A stretch of 64,000 nucleotides of DNA, from contig NZ_STGL01000003.1 of NCBI RefSeq assembly GCF_004919085.1, positions 124,001 to 188,000 of the forward strand. Reading direction: 5' to 3'. This DNA is from Nocardioides sp. GY 10127 (GTDB taxonomy: Bacteria; Actinomycetota; Actinomycetes; Propionibacteriales; Nocardioidaceae). The position numbers were made by a program, and so were the translations under genes. Below are positions 33,810 to 41,079 of this stretch, in pieces. Each line of letters begins with the position of its first letter. The stretch's first letter is position 1. A model generated the notes under the pieces. The model was not told where the DNA came from. It worked only from the letters and a program-made list of their open reading frames with translations, and searched no databases.

Positions 33810-35045
33810 TCAGTCCCGTGCGGCCGCGTACCCGGGCAGACGCACCGTGACCAGGGTGCCCCGACCCGGCCGGCTCTCGATCGCGATGCTCCCGCCGTGG
33901 GTCGCGGCGATGGCGCGCGCGATCGCGAGGCCCAGCCCCGCCCCCTGCGCGGCGGAGCGCAGGGCGTTGCGACCGCGGTAGAGCCGCTCGAAGACGTGAG
34001 GCAGGTCCGCGGGATCGATCCCCTCCCCGTCGTCCTCCACCAGGAGCAGGCACTCGCTCCCCCGCTCGTGCGCGCTGAGCCGGACGACGGCGCCGGGTCG
34101 GGAGAACTTGAGGCCGTTGACGACGAGGTTCTCCACCAGCTGCTCGAGCCGCTGGGCGTCGCCCGTGGTCACCGGCTCCCCCGAGACGTCCACGTGCAGG
34201 CCCATCCCGCGCTCCCTGGCGGCGAGACGGAGCTGCTCCGCGCACCGGGCCAGGAGGGCGCGGACGTCCACCGCCCGGGCCGTCCCGACCGGCACGGCCC
34301 CCTCCAGCGCGGTCACGTCCAGCAGGTCGTTGACCAGTCGCAGCTCCCGCCGGGCGTTGCGCGTGATCACGTCCAGCATGGACGCCGAGCGCGGACCGAG
34401 CCGGCCCGACTCCACGTCGCTCAGCAGCTCGGCGTAGCCCAGGATAGAGGTGAGGGGCGTCCGCAGCTCGTGGGAGACCGTCGCCAGCAGCTCGTCCCGC
34501 ATCCGGTCGGCGCGCTGCGCCTGCACCCGCTCCTCGCTGATGTCGCGCAGGCCGACGAGCACGACCCTCCCCACGCTCTCCGGCACCGGCGAGACGATCA
34601 CGCGGAGCGCGCGCTCCTGCTCGCTCCCTCCCGCGCCGGCCGACGACGCGGCCAGGCCTCCCGCCGCCCCCGGCGAGGACGCCGCCGCCGACTCGCCACC
34701 GGGGAGGAGCAGGTCGTGCACGCCCGGCCGGGGCCGCCCGTCCTCGCACCACCCGGGAACCTCCGCGGCGTCGCCCCGCAGTGGCCGGACCAGGTCGCAC
34801 AGGCGGCTGCCGAGCACCGGCCGGTCGAGGGCGAGGAGCGTGCCCGCCTCACCGTTGTGGGCCAGCACCACCCCGTCGGGATCGAGGACGACCGCCGGCC
34901 ACGGGGAGGAGGCGGCCAGGGAGGCCCAGAAGAGGAGCTCCTCCTCCGAGCACCCGTCGGGGCAGGGCGCAGCGCCCTCGGGCTGCCCCGGCCGACCACC
35001 GTCGGACGCCGGCGACCCGAGACCTGCGTCAGGACCCGAGCTCAC
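33810..35045 (-). CDS. PAS-type soluble sensor histidine kinase
   Basis: From GTG at 35045 the 411-residue protein has a PAS-like domain (about residues 33-175, including PWPAVVLDPDGVVLAHNGEA and VVLVGLRDISEERV), a HisKA domain with LLATVSHELRTPLTSILGYA and His192, and a HATPase domain with ENLVVNGLKFSRPG, VEDDGEGIDPAD and GAGLGLAIARAIAATHGG. An Ala/Ser/Gly insert (about 118-142) interrupts the PAS domain. No membrane segment or adjacent response regulator gene is present, so it is an orphan. The GTG is chosen because a TATAAC element ends six bases before it; an ATG 25 codons upstream would read through the promoter palindrome. Confidence 0.82.
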   Translation of the reverse strand: MSSGPDAGLGSPASDGGRPGQPEGAAPCPDGCSEEELLFWASLAASSPWPAVVLDPDGVVLAHNGEAGTLLALDRPVLGSRLCDLVRPLRGDAAEVPGWCEDGRPRPGVHDLLLPGGESAAASSPGAAGGLAASSAGAGGSEQERALRVIVSPVPESVGRVVLVGLRDISEERVQAQRADRMRDELLATVSHELRTPLTSILGYAELLSDVESGRLGPRSASMLDVITRNARRELRLVNDLLDVTALEGAVPVGTARAVDVRALLARCAEQLRLAARERGMGLHVDVSGEPVTTGDAQRLEQLVENLVVNGLKFSRPGAVVRLSAHERGSECLLLVEDDGEGIDPADLPHVFERLYRGRNALRSAAQGAGLGLAIARAIAATHGGSIAIESRPGRGTLVTVRLPGYAAARD

Positions 35046-35049
35046 CCTG

Positions 35050-35075
35050 CCGTTATACCGGGTGGGGTATAACGG
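35050..35075. promoter_or_regulatory. 26-base palindrome with outward-facing TATAAC elements
   Basis: CCGTTATACC (35050-35059) and its exact reverse complement GGTATAACGG (35066-35075) flank GGGTGG. On the minus strand TATAAC ends six bases before the kinase GTG, so it probably serves as the -10 element of a leaderless transcript. The symmetry suggests an operator or a divergent promoter. The AT content is striking for this DNA. Confidence 0.65.
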
Positions 35076-35135
35076 CGCCTCCTCCGGGCCACACGGCTCC
35101 CCCGAGGTGCCCCAGGTCATCTCGCGAGGAAGGCG

Positions 35136-36068
35136 TCAGGCCCCGCCCGGCCCGGCCTCGACCAGGGCCACGACCTCCTCGGCACAGCCCCACGAGAGGG
35201 TCACGCCGGCTCCGCCGTGACCGTAGCAGTGGACCACGTCGCCCTCCCGCTCCAGCCGGACCTCGGGACGTCGGGGACGCAGCCCCACCCGCCGCGCCAG
35301 GACACGGGCCCCGGCGAGCCGCGGCTCGACGGCCAGGGCGCGCCGCCAGATGTCCGAGGCCGTGTCCTCGCGGACGTCGCGGCTCCAGTCACCGGCGTCC
35401 TCCGTGCCGCCGACCACGACGTCGTGGACACGCGGGACGACGTAGGTGGGGCCTTCGCCGTCGAGGGTCCAGCCGGTGACGTCGGGCGCCAGCACGCGGA
35501 AGACCTGGCCCCGCACGGGCCCCACCGACGGGTCGTCGGCCAGCAGCCGCGCCCCCATGCCCGAGGCGTTGACGACGACGCCGCCGGCCGGCGCCGGGGG
35601 CAGCGAGGGCAGTGCCGCACGGGTGAGGGTGCCACCGAGGGACTCGAACCGGCGGCGCAGCCAGGCCAGGTACAGGCTCATGTCGGCCACCGGGACCGTC
35701 GTCGTCCAGGCCTCGGCGTAGCCCCGTGGGACGTCGTCGGTGCGACCGAGGTCCGCGACGGCGTCCCGCCACCACGGCACCTCCCCGGCCACGCGACGCA
35801 GCTCCCGCCCGGCGACGAGCCGCACGCCGGCGTCCTCGCCCTCGGCACCGGCCAGGGACTCCAGGACGGTGCGGGTCCGGGCCGCCCACGCGCCGACGCG
35901 CTCCGGCGGGTCCGCCAGGTACGGGTACCAGATCGCGGCGGCCACCGCCGACGTGGTCTCGGCCGGCAGGTCCCGCGCCAGCACGTCGACGCGGTGCCCC
36001 GCCTCGAGGAGCCGGACACCCGCACTCAGGCCGACGACCCCGGCCCCGACGATCAGCACTCGACCCAT
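35136..36068 (-). CDS. FAD-dependent D-amino acid oxidase family protein
   Basis: ATG at 36068 opens a 310-residue DAO-type flavoenzyme. The FAD-binding motif is VLIVGAGVVGLSAGVRLLEAGH, followed by the DAO-like AAAIWYPYLADPPERV, GGVVVNASGMGARLLADD, VRGQVFRVLAP and the C-terminal FAD contact CYGHGGAGVTLSWGCAEEV. These agree with D-amino acid oxidases rather than glycine oxidases or sarcosine oxidases. The predicted reaction is oxidative deamination of D-amino acids to 2-oxo acids with H2O2. An ATG nine bases upstream is also possible. There is no signal peptide. Confidence 0.9.
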   Translation of the reverse strand: MGRVLIVGAGVVGLSAGVRLLEAGHRVDVLARDLPAETTSAVAAAIWYPYLADPPERVGAWAARTRTVLESLAGAEGEDAGVRLVAGRELRRVAGEVPWWRDAVADLGRTDDVPRGYAEAWTTTVPVADMSLYLAWLRRRFESLGGTLTRAALPSLPPAPAGGVVVNASGMGARLLADDPSVGPVRGQVFRVLAPDVTGWTLDGEGPTYVVPRVHDVVVGGTEDAGDWSRDVREDTASDIWRRALAVEPRLAGARVLARRVGLRPRRPEVRLEREGDVVHCYGHGGAGVTLSWGCAEEVVALVEAGPGGA

Positions 36069-36164
36069 GCACGCCATCCAAGCAGGCGCGGCGAACCCCC
36101 GGGGCGGGGCCCCGGGGGTCCGTCAGGCGCTGGAGGCCGGCGTGCGGACGGTCGGTGCGGCGCG

Positions 36165-36689
36165 TCAGGCGCCGGCGACCGGCGGAGCCGTGGCGTCGCC
36201 GGACTCGCCGCCGGTCTCGCGGGCGACCCACTCCTCAATCTCGTCGACGTCGTCGGCGTTGCGCGTCGCGACGGCCAGCAGGTCCGACATCGTCGAGACC
36301 TCCTCGACCTGCTCCTTGACGAACCACTGCATGAACTGGTCGCTGGCGAAGTCGAGCTCCTCGCGCGCGATCCGCATGAGGTCGTTGATCTGGGCGGTGA
36401 CGGTCTTCTCCTGCGCCAGGGCGAGCCGCACCGGGGCGACGACGTCCTCGAAGCCGTTGACCGGCGCGGGCACGGCCGGGATGACGACCTCCGCATCGGT
36501 GTCGAGCAGGTACTGGACCATCATCATGGCGTGCTCGCGCTCCTCGAGCGCCTGGGAGTAGAAGAAGGCGGCCATGCGCGGCATGGTCTGACCCTCGTAG
36601 TGGATCGCGCAGGCCAGGTACTGGCTGTGCGCGGCCAGCTCGTGGCCGATCTGGGCGTTGAGGGCTTCGGCGAACCGGGCGGCGACCAC
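36165..36689 (-). CDS. Ferritin (non-heme, Ftn type)
   Basis: The 174-residue four-helix protein has the ferroxidase ligands E17 (IGHELAAHSQYL), E50 and H53 (EEREHA), E94 (LAQEKTV), E126 and Q127 (FVKEQVEE). It oxidises Fe(II) and stores iron as mineral in a 24-subunit cage. The spacing fits bacterial Ftn rather than heme bacterioferritin, since no heme-ligand Met is in the usual place. The last 20 residues are an Ala/Gly-rich tail. A Cys-rich small gene preceded by a probable iron box lies 75 bases upstream on the same strand. Confidence 0.93.
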   Translation of the reverse strand: MVAARFAEALNAQIGHELAAHSQYLACAIHYEGQTMPRMAAFFYSQALEEREHAMMMVQYLLDTDAEVVIPAVPAPVNGFEDVVAPVRLALAQEKTVTAQINDLMRIAREELDFASDQFMQWFVKEQVEEVSTMSDLLAVATRNADDVDEIEEWVARETGGESGDATAPPVAGA

Positions 36690-36764
36690 GGTGGCTCCTT
36701 CGTCGTCGTGGCAGCGCGGACGAACCGCCCGCGCAGGTGGGCCAAGGCTAGCCCGGGCGAGTCG

Positions 36765-36980
36765 TCACGCGGCGCGCGAGAGGTCCTTCTTGGAGAAGGT
36801 CCGGCCGTCGACGCGGACGAGCTTGCGCCGCTTGACGGTGTACCCGTCGGGCAGCGTGCCCTCCTTGAGCATGCGCAGGGGGCAGCGGCCGCACTTGGAG
36901 CGCGACTCGCAGCACTTCACCTTGGGGACCCGGGCCTTGACGGCCTTCTTCCCCTTCTTGCCCTTCTTGTCCTTGCCCAC
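36765..36980 (-). CDS. Small basic protein with a Cys4 motif, upstream of ferritin
   Basis: GTG at 36980 gives a 71-residue protein: a Lys/Gly-rich start (GKDKKGKKGKKAVKARVP), then KCCESRSKCGRCPLRM with four cysteines, and a conserved-looking end LPDGYTVKRRKLVRVDGRTF. The cysteine spacing suits a zinc ribbon or an Fe-S site. I know similar small actinobacterial proteins only as hypothetical. An ATG at 37010 would add ten residues but would overlap the probable iron box, so the GTG is preferred. Location suggests a link with iron handling. Confidence 0.7.
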   Translation of the reverse strand: MGKDKKGKKGKKAVKARVPKVKCCESRSKCGRCPLRMLKEGTLPDGYTVKRRKLVRVDGRTFSKKDLSRAA

Positions 36981-36999
36981 GCCTGCACGGTAGCAGGCG

Positions 37000-37019
37000 A
37001 AGGAAGGCAAGCCTTACCT
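37000..37019. promoter_or_regulatory. Probable IdeR/DtxR iron box
   Basis: AAGGAAGGCAAGCCTTACCT matches the IdeR/DtxR consensus (TTAGGTTAG-G/C-CTAACCTAA) at about 13 of 19 positions when read on the minus strand, including AGGT, AGGCT and CCT. It lies 20 bases upstream of the Cys-rich gene that precedes ferritin. Activation or repression cannot be told from position alone. Confidence 0.5.
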
Positions 37020-37044
37020 GAGCGGGTGATCCCTCACGTGATCC

Positions 37045-39090
37045 TCACGTCGCCGGGTCGAGTCCCTGCGCCCGCCGCACGACGTCCACGATCCCGTCCA
37101 TGATCTCGGTGAGGCCGAAGTCCTTGGGCGTGTAGACGGCCGCGACCCCGCGCTCCTTCAGCGCCCGGGCGTCGGAGTCGGGGATGATCCCGCCGACCAC
37201 CACGGGCACGTCGTCGGCGCCGGCGGCAGCCAGCCCGTCGAGCACGGCCGGGACCAGCTCCATGTGCGACCCCGACAGGATCGACAGGCCCACGCAGTGG
37301 ACGTCCTCCGCCACGGCGGCCGACACGATCTGCTCGGGCGTGAGGCGGATGCCCTGGTAGATGACCTCGAACCCCGCGTCCCGGGCCCGCACGGCGACCT
37401 GCTCGGCCCCGTTGGAGTGCCCGTCGAGCCCCGGCTTGCCCACGAGGAGACGCAGTCGCGCGCCCGGGCCGCCGACCTCCTCGCCGGTGGCGTGCACCCG
37501 CTCGCGGACCTGCGACAACTCAGCGCCCGCCGCGGCCGCACCGACCGCGCCGGCCACGCCCGTCGGGGCCCTGAACTCCCCGAAGACCTCGCGCAGCGCC
37601 TGGGCCCACTCGCCGGTCGTCGCGCCGGCGCGCGCCGCCGCGAGGGTGGCGGTCATCAGGTTCTCGTCCGTCTTCGCGGCGGCGGCCAGCGCGGCCAGCG
37701 CGTCGGCGACCTCCGCCTCGTCCCGCTGCTCCTTCCAGGCCCGCAGCGACTCCAGCGCTGCCGCCTCGGCCGCCGGGTCGGCGGTCTGGATCGCCGAGTC
37801 CAGGTCCGCGGTGAGCGGGGACGGCTCCGTGGTGGTGAACTTGTTGACGCCCACCACGACCTCCTCCCCCGACTCGATGCGCGCACGTCGGGCCGCGTGG
37901 GCGGAGACGAGCTCCGACTTCATGTAGCCGGACTCGACCGCCGCGATGGCCCCGCCCATCGCCTGCACCCGGTCCATCTCCGCCCGCGCGCCGGCGACGA
38001 GCTCCGCCACCTTGGCCTCCACCACGTGGCTGCCGGCGAAGAGGTCCGCGTGCTCGAGCAGGTCCGACTCGTAGGCGAGCACCTGCTGGAGCCGCAGCGA
38101 CCACTGCTGGTCCCACGGCCGCGGCAGCCCGAGCGCCTCGTTCCAGGCGGGCAGCTGGACGGCCCGCGCCCGCGCGTCCCTGCTCAGGGTCACCCCGAGC
38201 ATCTCCAGCACGATCCGCTGGACGTTGTTCTCCGGCTGCGCCTCCGTGAGGCCGAGCGAGTTCACCTGGACCCCGTAGCGGAAGCGGCGCATCTTCTCGT
38301 CCGTGACCCCGTACCGGTCACGGGTGATCTCGTCCCACAGCTGGACGAAGGCCCGCATCTTGCACATCTCCTCGACGAAGCGGACGCCCGCGTTGACGAA
38401 GAAGGAGATCCGACCGACGACCCGACCGAAGTCCTCGGGACTCACCTGGCCCGAGTCGCGGACGCGGTCCAGCACCGCCACGGCGGTGCACAGCGCGTAG
38501 GCGAGCTCCTGGGTGGGCGTCGCGCCCGCCTCCTGGAGGTGGTAGCTGCAGATGTTGATCGGGTTCCACCGCGGCACCGTGTTGACGGTGTAGGCGATGA
38601 CGTCCGCCGTGAGCCGCAGCGACGCCTCGGGCCCGAACACGTAGGTCCCCCGGGAGAGGTACTCCTTGATGATGTCGTTCTGCGTGGTGCCGGACAGCTG
38701 CGCGGCGACCTCGGCGGGGTCGGCCAGGCCCTCCGGGACGCCGGCCTGCTCCTCCGCGACCACCTGGTAGAGCGCGAGCAGCCACATGGCGGTGGCGTTG
38801 ATCGTCATGGACGTGTTCATCTCCGCCAGGGGGATGCCGTCGAACAGCCGACGCATCTCGCCCAGGTGGGGCACCGGGACGCCCACCTTGCCCACCTCGC
38901 CGCGGGCGAGGGCCGAGTCGGGGTCGTAGCCGGTCTGCGTGGGGAGGTCGAAGGCGACCGAGAGACCCGTCTGCCCCTTGGCCAGGTTCGTGCGGAACAG
39001 CTCGTTGGAGGCGGCCGCCGTGGAGTGGCCGGCGTAGGTCCGCATGACCCAGGGCTTGTCCCGCTCGGGGCGCTGCTGCTCGTCGCTCAT
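37045..39090 (-). CDS. meaA: Ethylmalonyl-CoA mutase (MeaA type), adenosylcobalamin-dependent
   Basis: The 681-residue protein fuses the TIM-barrel mutase domain with a B12-binding domain. It has KPWVMRTYAGHSTAAASNELF near the N-terminus, SVAFDLPTQTGYDPDSALARG, NTSMTINATAMWLLALYQV and PINICSYHLQEAGAT, and the cobalamin motif GLDGHSNGAEQ with the axial His558. Length and sequence match MeaA/Ecm proteins, which convert ethylmalonyl-CoA to methylsuccinyl-CoA, rather than the larger methylmalonyl-CoA mutase subunits. With CCR, epimerase, thiolase and MeaB in the window it fits the ethylmalonyl-CoA pathway. Confidence 0.94.
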   Translation of the reverse strand: MSDEQQRPERDKPWVMRTYAGHSTAAASNELFRTNLAKGQTGLSVAFDLPTQTGYDPDSALARGEVGKVGVPVPHLGEMRRLFDGIPLAEMNTSMTINATAMWLLALYQVVAEEQAGVPEGLADPAEVAAQLSGTTQNDIIKEYLSRGTYVFGPEASLRLTADVIAYTVNTVPRWNPINICSYHLQEAGATPTQELAYALCTAVAVLDRVRDSGQVSPEDFGRVVGRISFFVNAGVRFVEEMCKMRAFVQLWDEITRDRYGVTDEKMRRFRYGVQVNSLGLTEAQPENNVQRIVLEMLGVTLSRDARARAVQLPAWNEALGLPRPWDQQWSLRLQQVLAYESDLLEHADLFAGSHVVEAKVAELVAGARAEMDRVQAMGGAIAAVESGYMKSELVSAHAARRARIESGEEVVVGVNKFTTTEPSPLTADLDSAIQTADPAAEAAALESLRAWKEQRDEAEVADALAALAAAAKTDENLMTATLAAARAGATTGEWAQALREVFGEFRAPTGVAGAVGAAAAGAELSQVRERVHATGEEVGGPGARLRLLVGKPGLDGHSNGAEQVAVRARDAGFEVIYQGIRLTPEQIVSAAVAEDVHCVGLSILSGSHMELVPAVLDGLAAAGADDVPVVVGGIIPDSDARALKERGVAAVYTPKDFGLTEIMDGIVDVVRRAQGLDPAT

Positions 39091-39134
39091 GCCGCGAGGG
39101 TAGGACGCCCCGTACCCCGGGGTAACCCGCTTCC

Positions 39135-39150
39135 GTGTGGCCCGTCACAC
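39135..39150. promoter_or_regulatory. Near-palindrome upstream of the mutase gene
   Basis: GTGTGGCCCGTCACAC is a 16-base dyad with one mismatch, 45 bases upstream of the mutase start. It shares the GTGRC/GTCAC halves seen upstream of the dehydrogenase and thiolase genes but with a shorter spacer. No cobalamin riboswitch was recognised in this 141-base gap. Confidence 0.3.
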
Positions 39151-39231
39151 TCGCCGCGCGTCTTGACGAGCGGACGTTCCCGGTCGCTGACCGGACGGAA
39201 CCCGGTCTCCGCGACGGCCCGGGAGCCCTCC

Positions 39232-39537
39232 TCAGACCCCCACGGCCGCGCGCTCGACCTCGACCATGCGGTTGAGCCGCGAGACCGCGAGCAGGCGCCG
39301 GACCGACGGACGGCAGCCGCGCAGCGCCAGGTGACGTCCCTCCAGGTGGGCCCTCCGGCTCGCGGCCGCCAGCATCCGCAGGCTGGTGAGGTCCACGACC
39401 TCGACGTCGGAGAGGTCGACGGTCGCCCGCGGGTGGGACTCGAGGTGCTCCGCCAGGGCCTCACGCACCTGGGCGGTGACGTGCCCGACGCAGTCGCCGT
39501 GCAGCAGCAGCGTGCTGCCGTGGCTCTCGATCTGCAT
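39232..39537 (-). CDS. STAS-domain protein (anti-sigma factor antagonist-like)
   Basis: ATG at 39537 follows GGGAGG. The 101-residue protein is a single STAS domain, with LLLHGDCVGHVTAQVREAL, the regulatory-site stretch LSDVEVVDLTSLRMLAAASR and the C-terminal VRRLLAVSRLNRMVEV. The Thr-Ser pair in VDLTSL sits at the phosphorylation site of SpoIIAA/RsbV-type antagonists. No anti-sigma kinase or sigma factor gene is nearby, so the partner is elsewhere. It is divergent from the adenosyltransferase gene. Confidence 0.85.
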   Translation of the reverse strand: MQIESHGSTLLLHGDCVGHVTAQVREALAEHLESHPRATVDLSDVEVVDLTSLRMLAAASRRAHLEGRHLALRGCRPSVRRLLAVSRLNRMVEVERAAVGV

Positions 39538-39702
39538 CTCGACCTCCCGTGGACGGTGCTCCTGCCCGTCCTTTACCCACTGTGACGCCTCCCAGGCGCC
39601 TCGGGTTGCATCGTCGGGAGGAATTTCTCGTGTGTCGCTGCGGACCACCTCGCTCACACCTGTCGTGGACCTGTGCCGTCCGGCCGGTCGCGCCCGCCCG
39701 AC

Positions 39703-39708
39703 TACGCT
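39703..39708 (+). promoter_or_regulatory. Probable -10 element (TACGCT) of a leaderless transcript
   Basis: TACGCT ends seven bases before the ATG at 39716 and no ribosome-binding site is present, which predicts a leaderless mRNA for the adenosyltransferase gene. Confidence 0.45.
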
Positions 39709-39715
39709 TCGGGCC

Positions 39716-40327
39716 ATGGTCAACCTCACCAGGATCTACACGCGCACGGGCGACGCCGGGCGCACCCGGCTCGGCGACATGAGCGAGACCACCAAGAACG
39801 ACCCCCGGCTGCACGCCTACGCCGACGTGGACGAGACGAACGCGAGCATCGGCGTCGCGGTGGCCTGCGGTGGCCTCGACGAGGAGGTCGTCGCGGTCCT
39901 CACCCACGTCCAGAACGACCTCTTCGACGTGGGCGCCGACCTGTGCACGCCGGTGGTCCCGGACCCGGACTTCCCCCCGCTGCGGGTGGAGCAGGGCTAC
40001 GTCGACCGGCTCGAGTCCTGGTGCGACGCCTACAACGCCGACCTCGTGCCGCTGCGCTCCTTCATCCTCTCCGGGGGCACCCCGGGCGCCGCGCACCTGC
40101 ACGTCGCGCGCACGGTCGCCCGACGGGCCGAGCGCTCCGCGTGGGCGGCCGTGGACACCCACGGCGAGACGATGAACGTCCTGGCCGTCACCTACCTCAA
40201 CCGGCTCTCCGACCTGCTCTTCATCCTCGCGCGGCACGCGAACCGGGCTCAGGGCGACGTCCTGTGGGTGCCCGGCGGGGAGCGCGGGGACGCGGGCAAG
40301 GGCGCGGGCGAGGACGCGGGCCGATGA
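39716..40327 (+). CDS. PduO-type cob(I)alamin adenosyltransferase
   Basis: The 203-residue protein has the PduO ATP-binding N-terminus RIYTRTGDAGRTRLGDMSE, the conserved YADVDETNASIGVA, HVQNDLFDVGADL, FILSGGTPGAAHLHVART and VTYLNRLSDLLFILAR. It transfers the adenosyl group of ATP to cob(I)alamin, giving the cofactor needed by the mutase encoded close by. Its last residues are Gly/Asp-rich. The stop overlaps the next gene start as ATGA. Confidence 0.94.
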   Translation: MVNLTRIYTRTGDAGRTRLGDMSETTKNDPRLHAYADVDETNASIGVAVACGGLDEEVVAVLTHVQNDLFDVGADLCTPVVPDPDFPPLRVEQGYVDRLESWCDAYNADLVPLRSFILSGGTPGAAHLHVARTVARRAERSAWAAVDTHGETMNVLAVTYLNRLSDLLFILARHANRAQGDVLWVPGGERGDAGKGAGEDAGR

Positions 40328-41079
40328 CCCCCGAGGAGTTCTGGTCCCACGTCGCCGGTCTCGGTGGCGTGGCGGACGACGCGAGCGTCGAGGCCCTGGT
40401 CGAGCGGCTCACCGCCGAGGAGGCCGAGGCGTTCGCGGAGCGGGTCGAGTCGCTGGTCGAGGAGCTGCTGCGGGCGTGCGACGTGCCGAGCAGCCACACC
40501 GGCGACACCGCCGAGTGGCTGGCGGCCGCGGTCGTCGCCGCGGGCCGGGAGACCTACGAGGCCACGCTCGCGGCGGGGGCCCCGCTGGACCCGGACCGCT
40601 GGGCCTGGGACGAGGCGGAGGCGCTGCTGGTGGTCGCCCCGGTCGAGGGTGAGGACGAGGCGTTCGACCTCGCCGGCGAGCCGGCTGTGACCTTCCAGTG
40701 GCTGCACCTGACCTCGCCCGAGGACGTGGAGACCGCCTACGACGAGAACGTGGCGGAGGTGACCGGCGCCCTCGGCATCGGACCGGACCCGGCGTTCGGG
40801 CCCGTGCCCGCGTCCGACCCCGCGTTCGACCGCGCGCTCGCGCGCCACCAGGAGTGGCCGGCCGGCTCCCCCCGCCTGCACCTGGCCGTGCTGGAGGGCT
40901 TCGAGGAGCCGACCCCGACCCTGTGGCCCAGCGTGGAGGAGCCCGAGCACGTCGTCCTCGTCGTGCCGCCGGCGATGCTGCTCGAGGCGATCAACCGCGT
41001 GGAGGTCTACGACTGGCTGCTCACCGGGCTCGAGGGCCTGGCCCGCGAGCTCTCGGGCGGCGCGGCCGCGGAGGCCTGA
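40324..41079 (+). CDS. DUF4240-like protein
   Basis: The 251-residue protein starts TPEEFWSHVAGLGGV and contains VEALVERLTAEEAEAFAERV and AAAVVAAGRETYEATLAAG, the layout of DUF4240 proteins (related to WGR-linked regulatory domains). The C-terminal half, rich in Glu and Pro, has no recognised domain. It is very acidic and soluble. Its start is coupled to the adenosyltransferase gene, and its last 73 bases overlap the 3' end of the opposite MMPL gene. Function is unknown. Confidence 0.7.
   Translation: MTPEEFWSHVAGLGGVADDASVEALVERLTAEEAEAFAERVESLVEELLRACDVPSSHTGDTAEWLAAAVVAAGRETYEATLAAGAPLDPDRWAWDEAEALLVVAPVEGEDEAFDLAGEPAVTFQWLHLTSPEDVETAYDENVAEVTGALGIGPDPAFGPVPASDPAFDRALARHQEWPAGSPRLHLAVLEGFEEPTPTLWPSVEEPEHVVLVVPPAMLLEAINRVEVYDWLLTGLEGLARELSGGAAAEA

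Noticed and set aside
36690..36764. A second iron box directly before ferritin
   Set aside because: Only a GGCTAGCC core is present without the flanking conserved bases, so it is too weak to list.
36981..37010. Upstream ATG extension of the Cys4 small protein
   Set aside because: It would place coding sequence across the probable iron box and adds no conserved residues. The GTG at 36980 starts at the basic segment.
39091..39231. Cobalamin riboswitch upstream of the B12-dependent mutase
   Set aside because: The gap is short and no B12-box-like conserved sequence was recognised.
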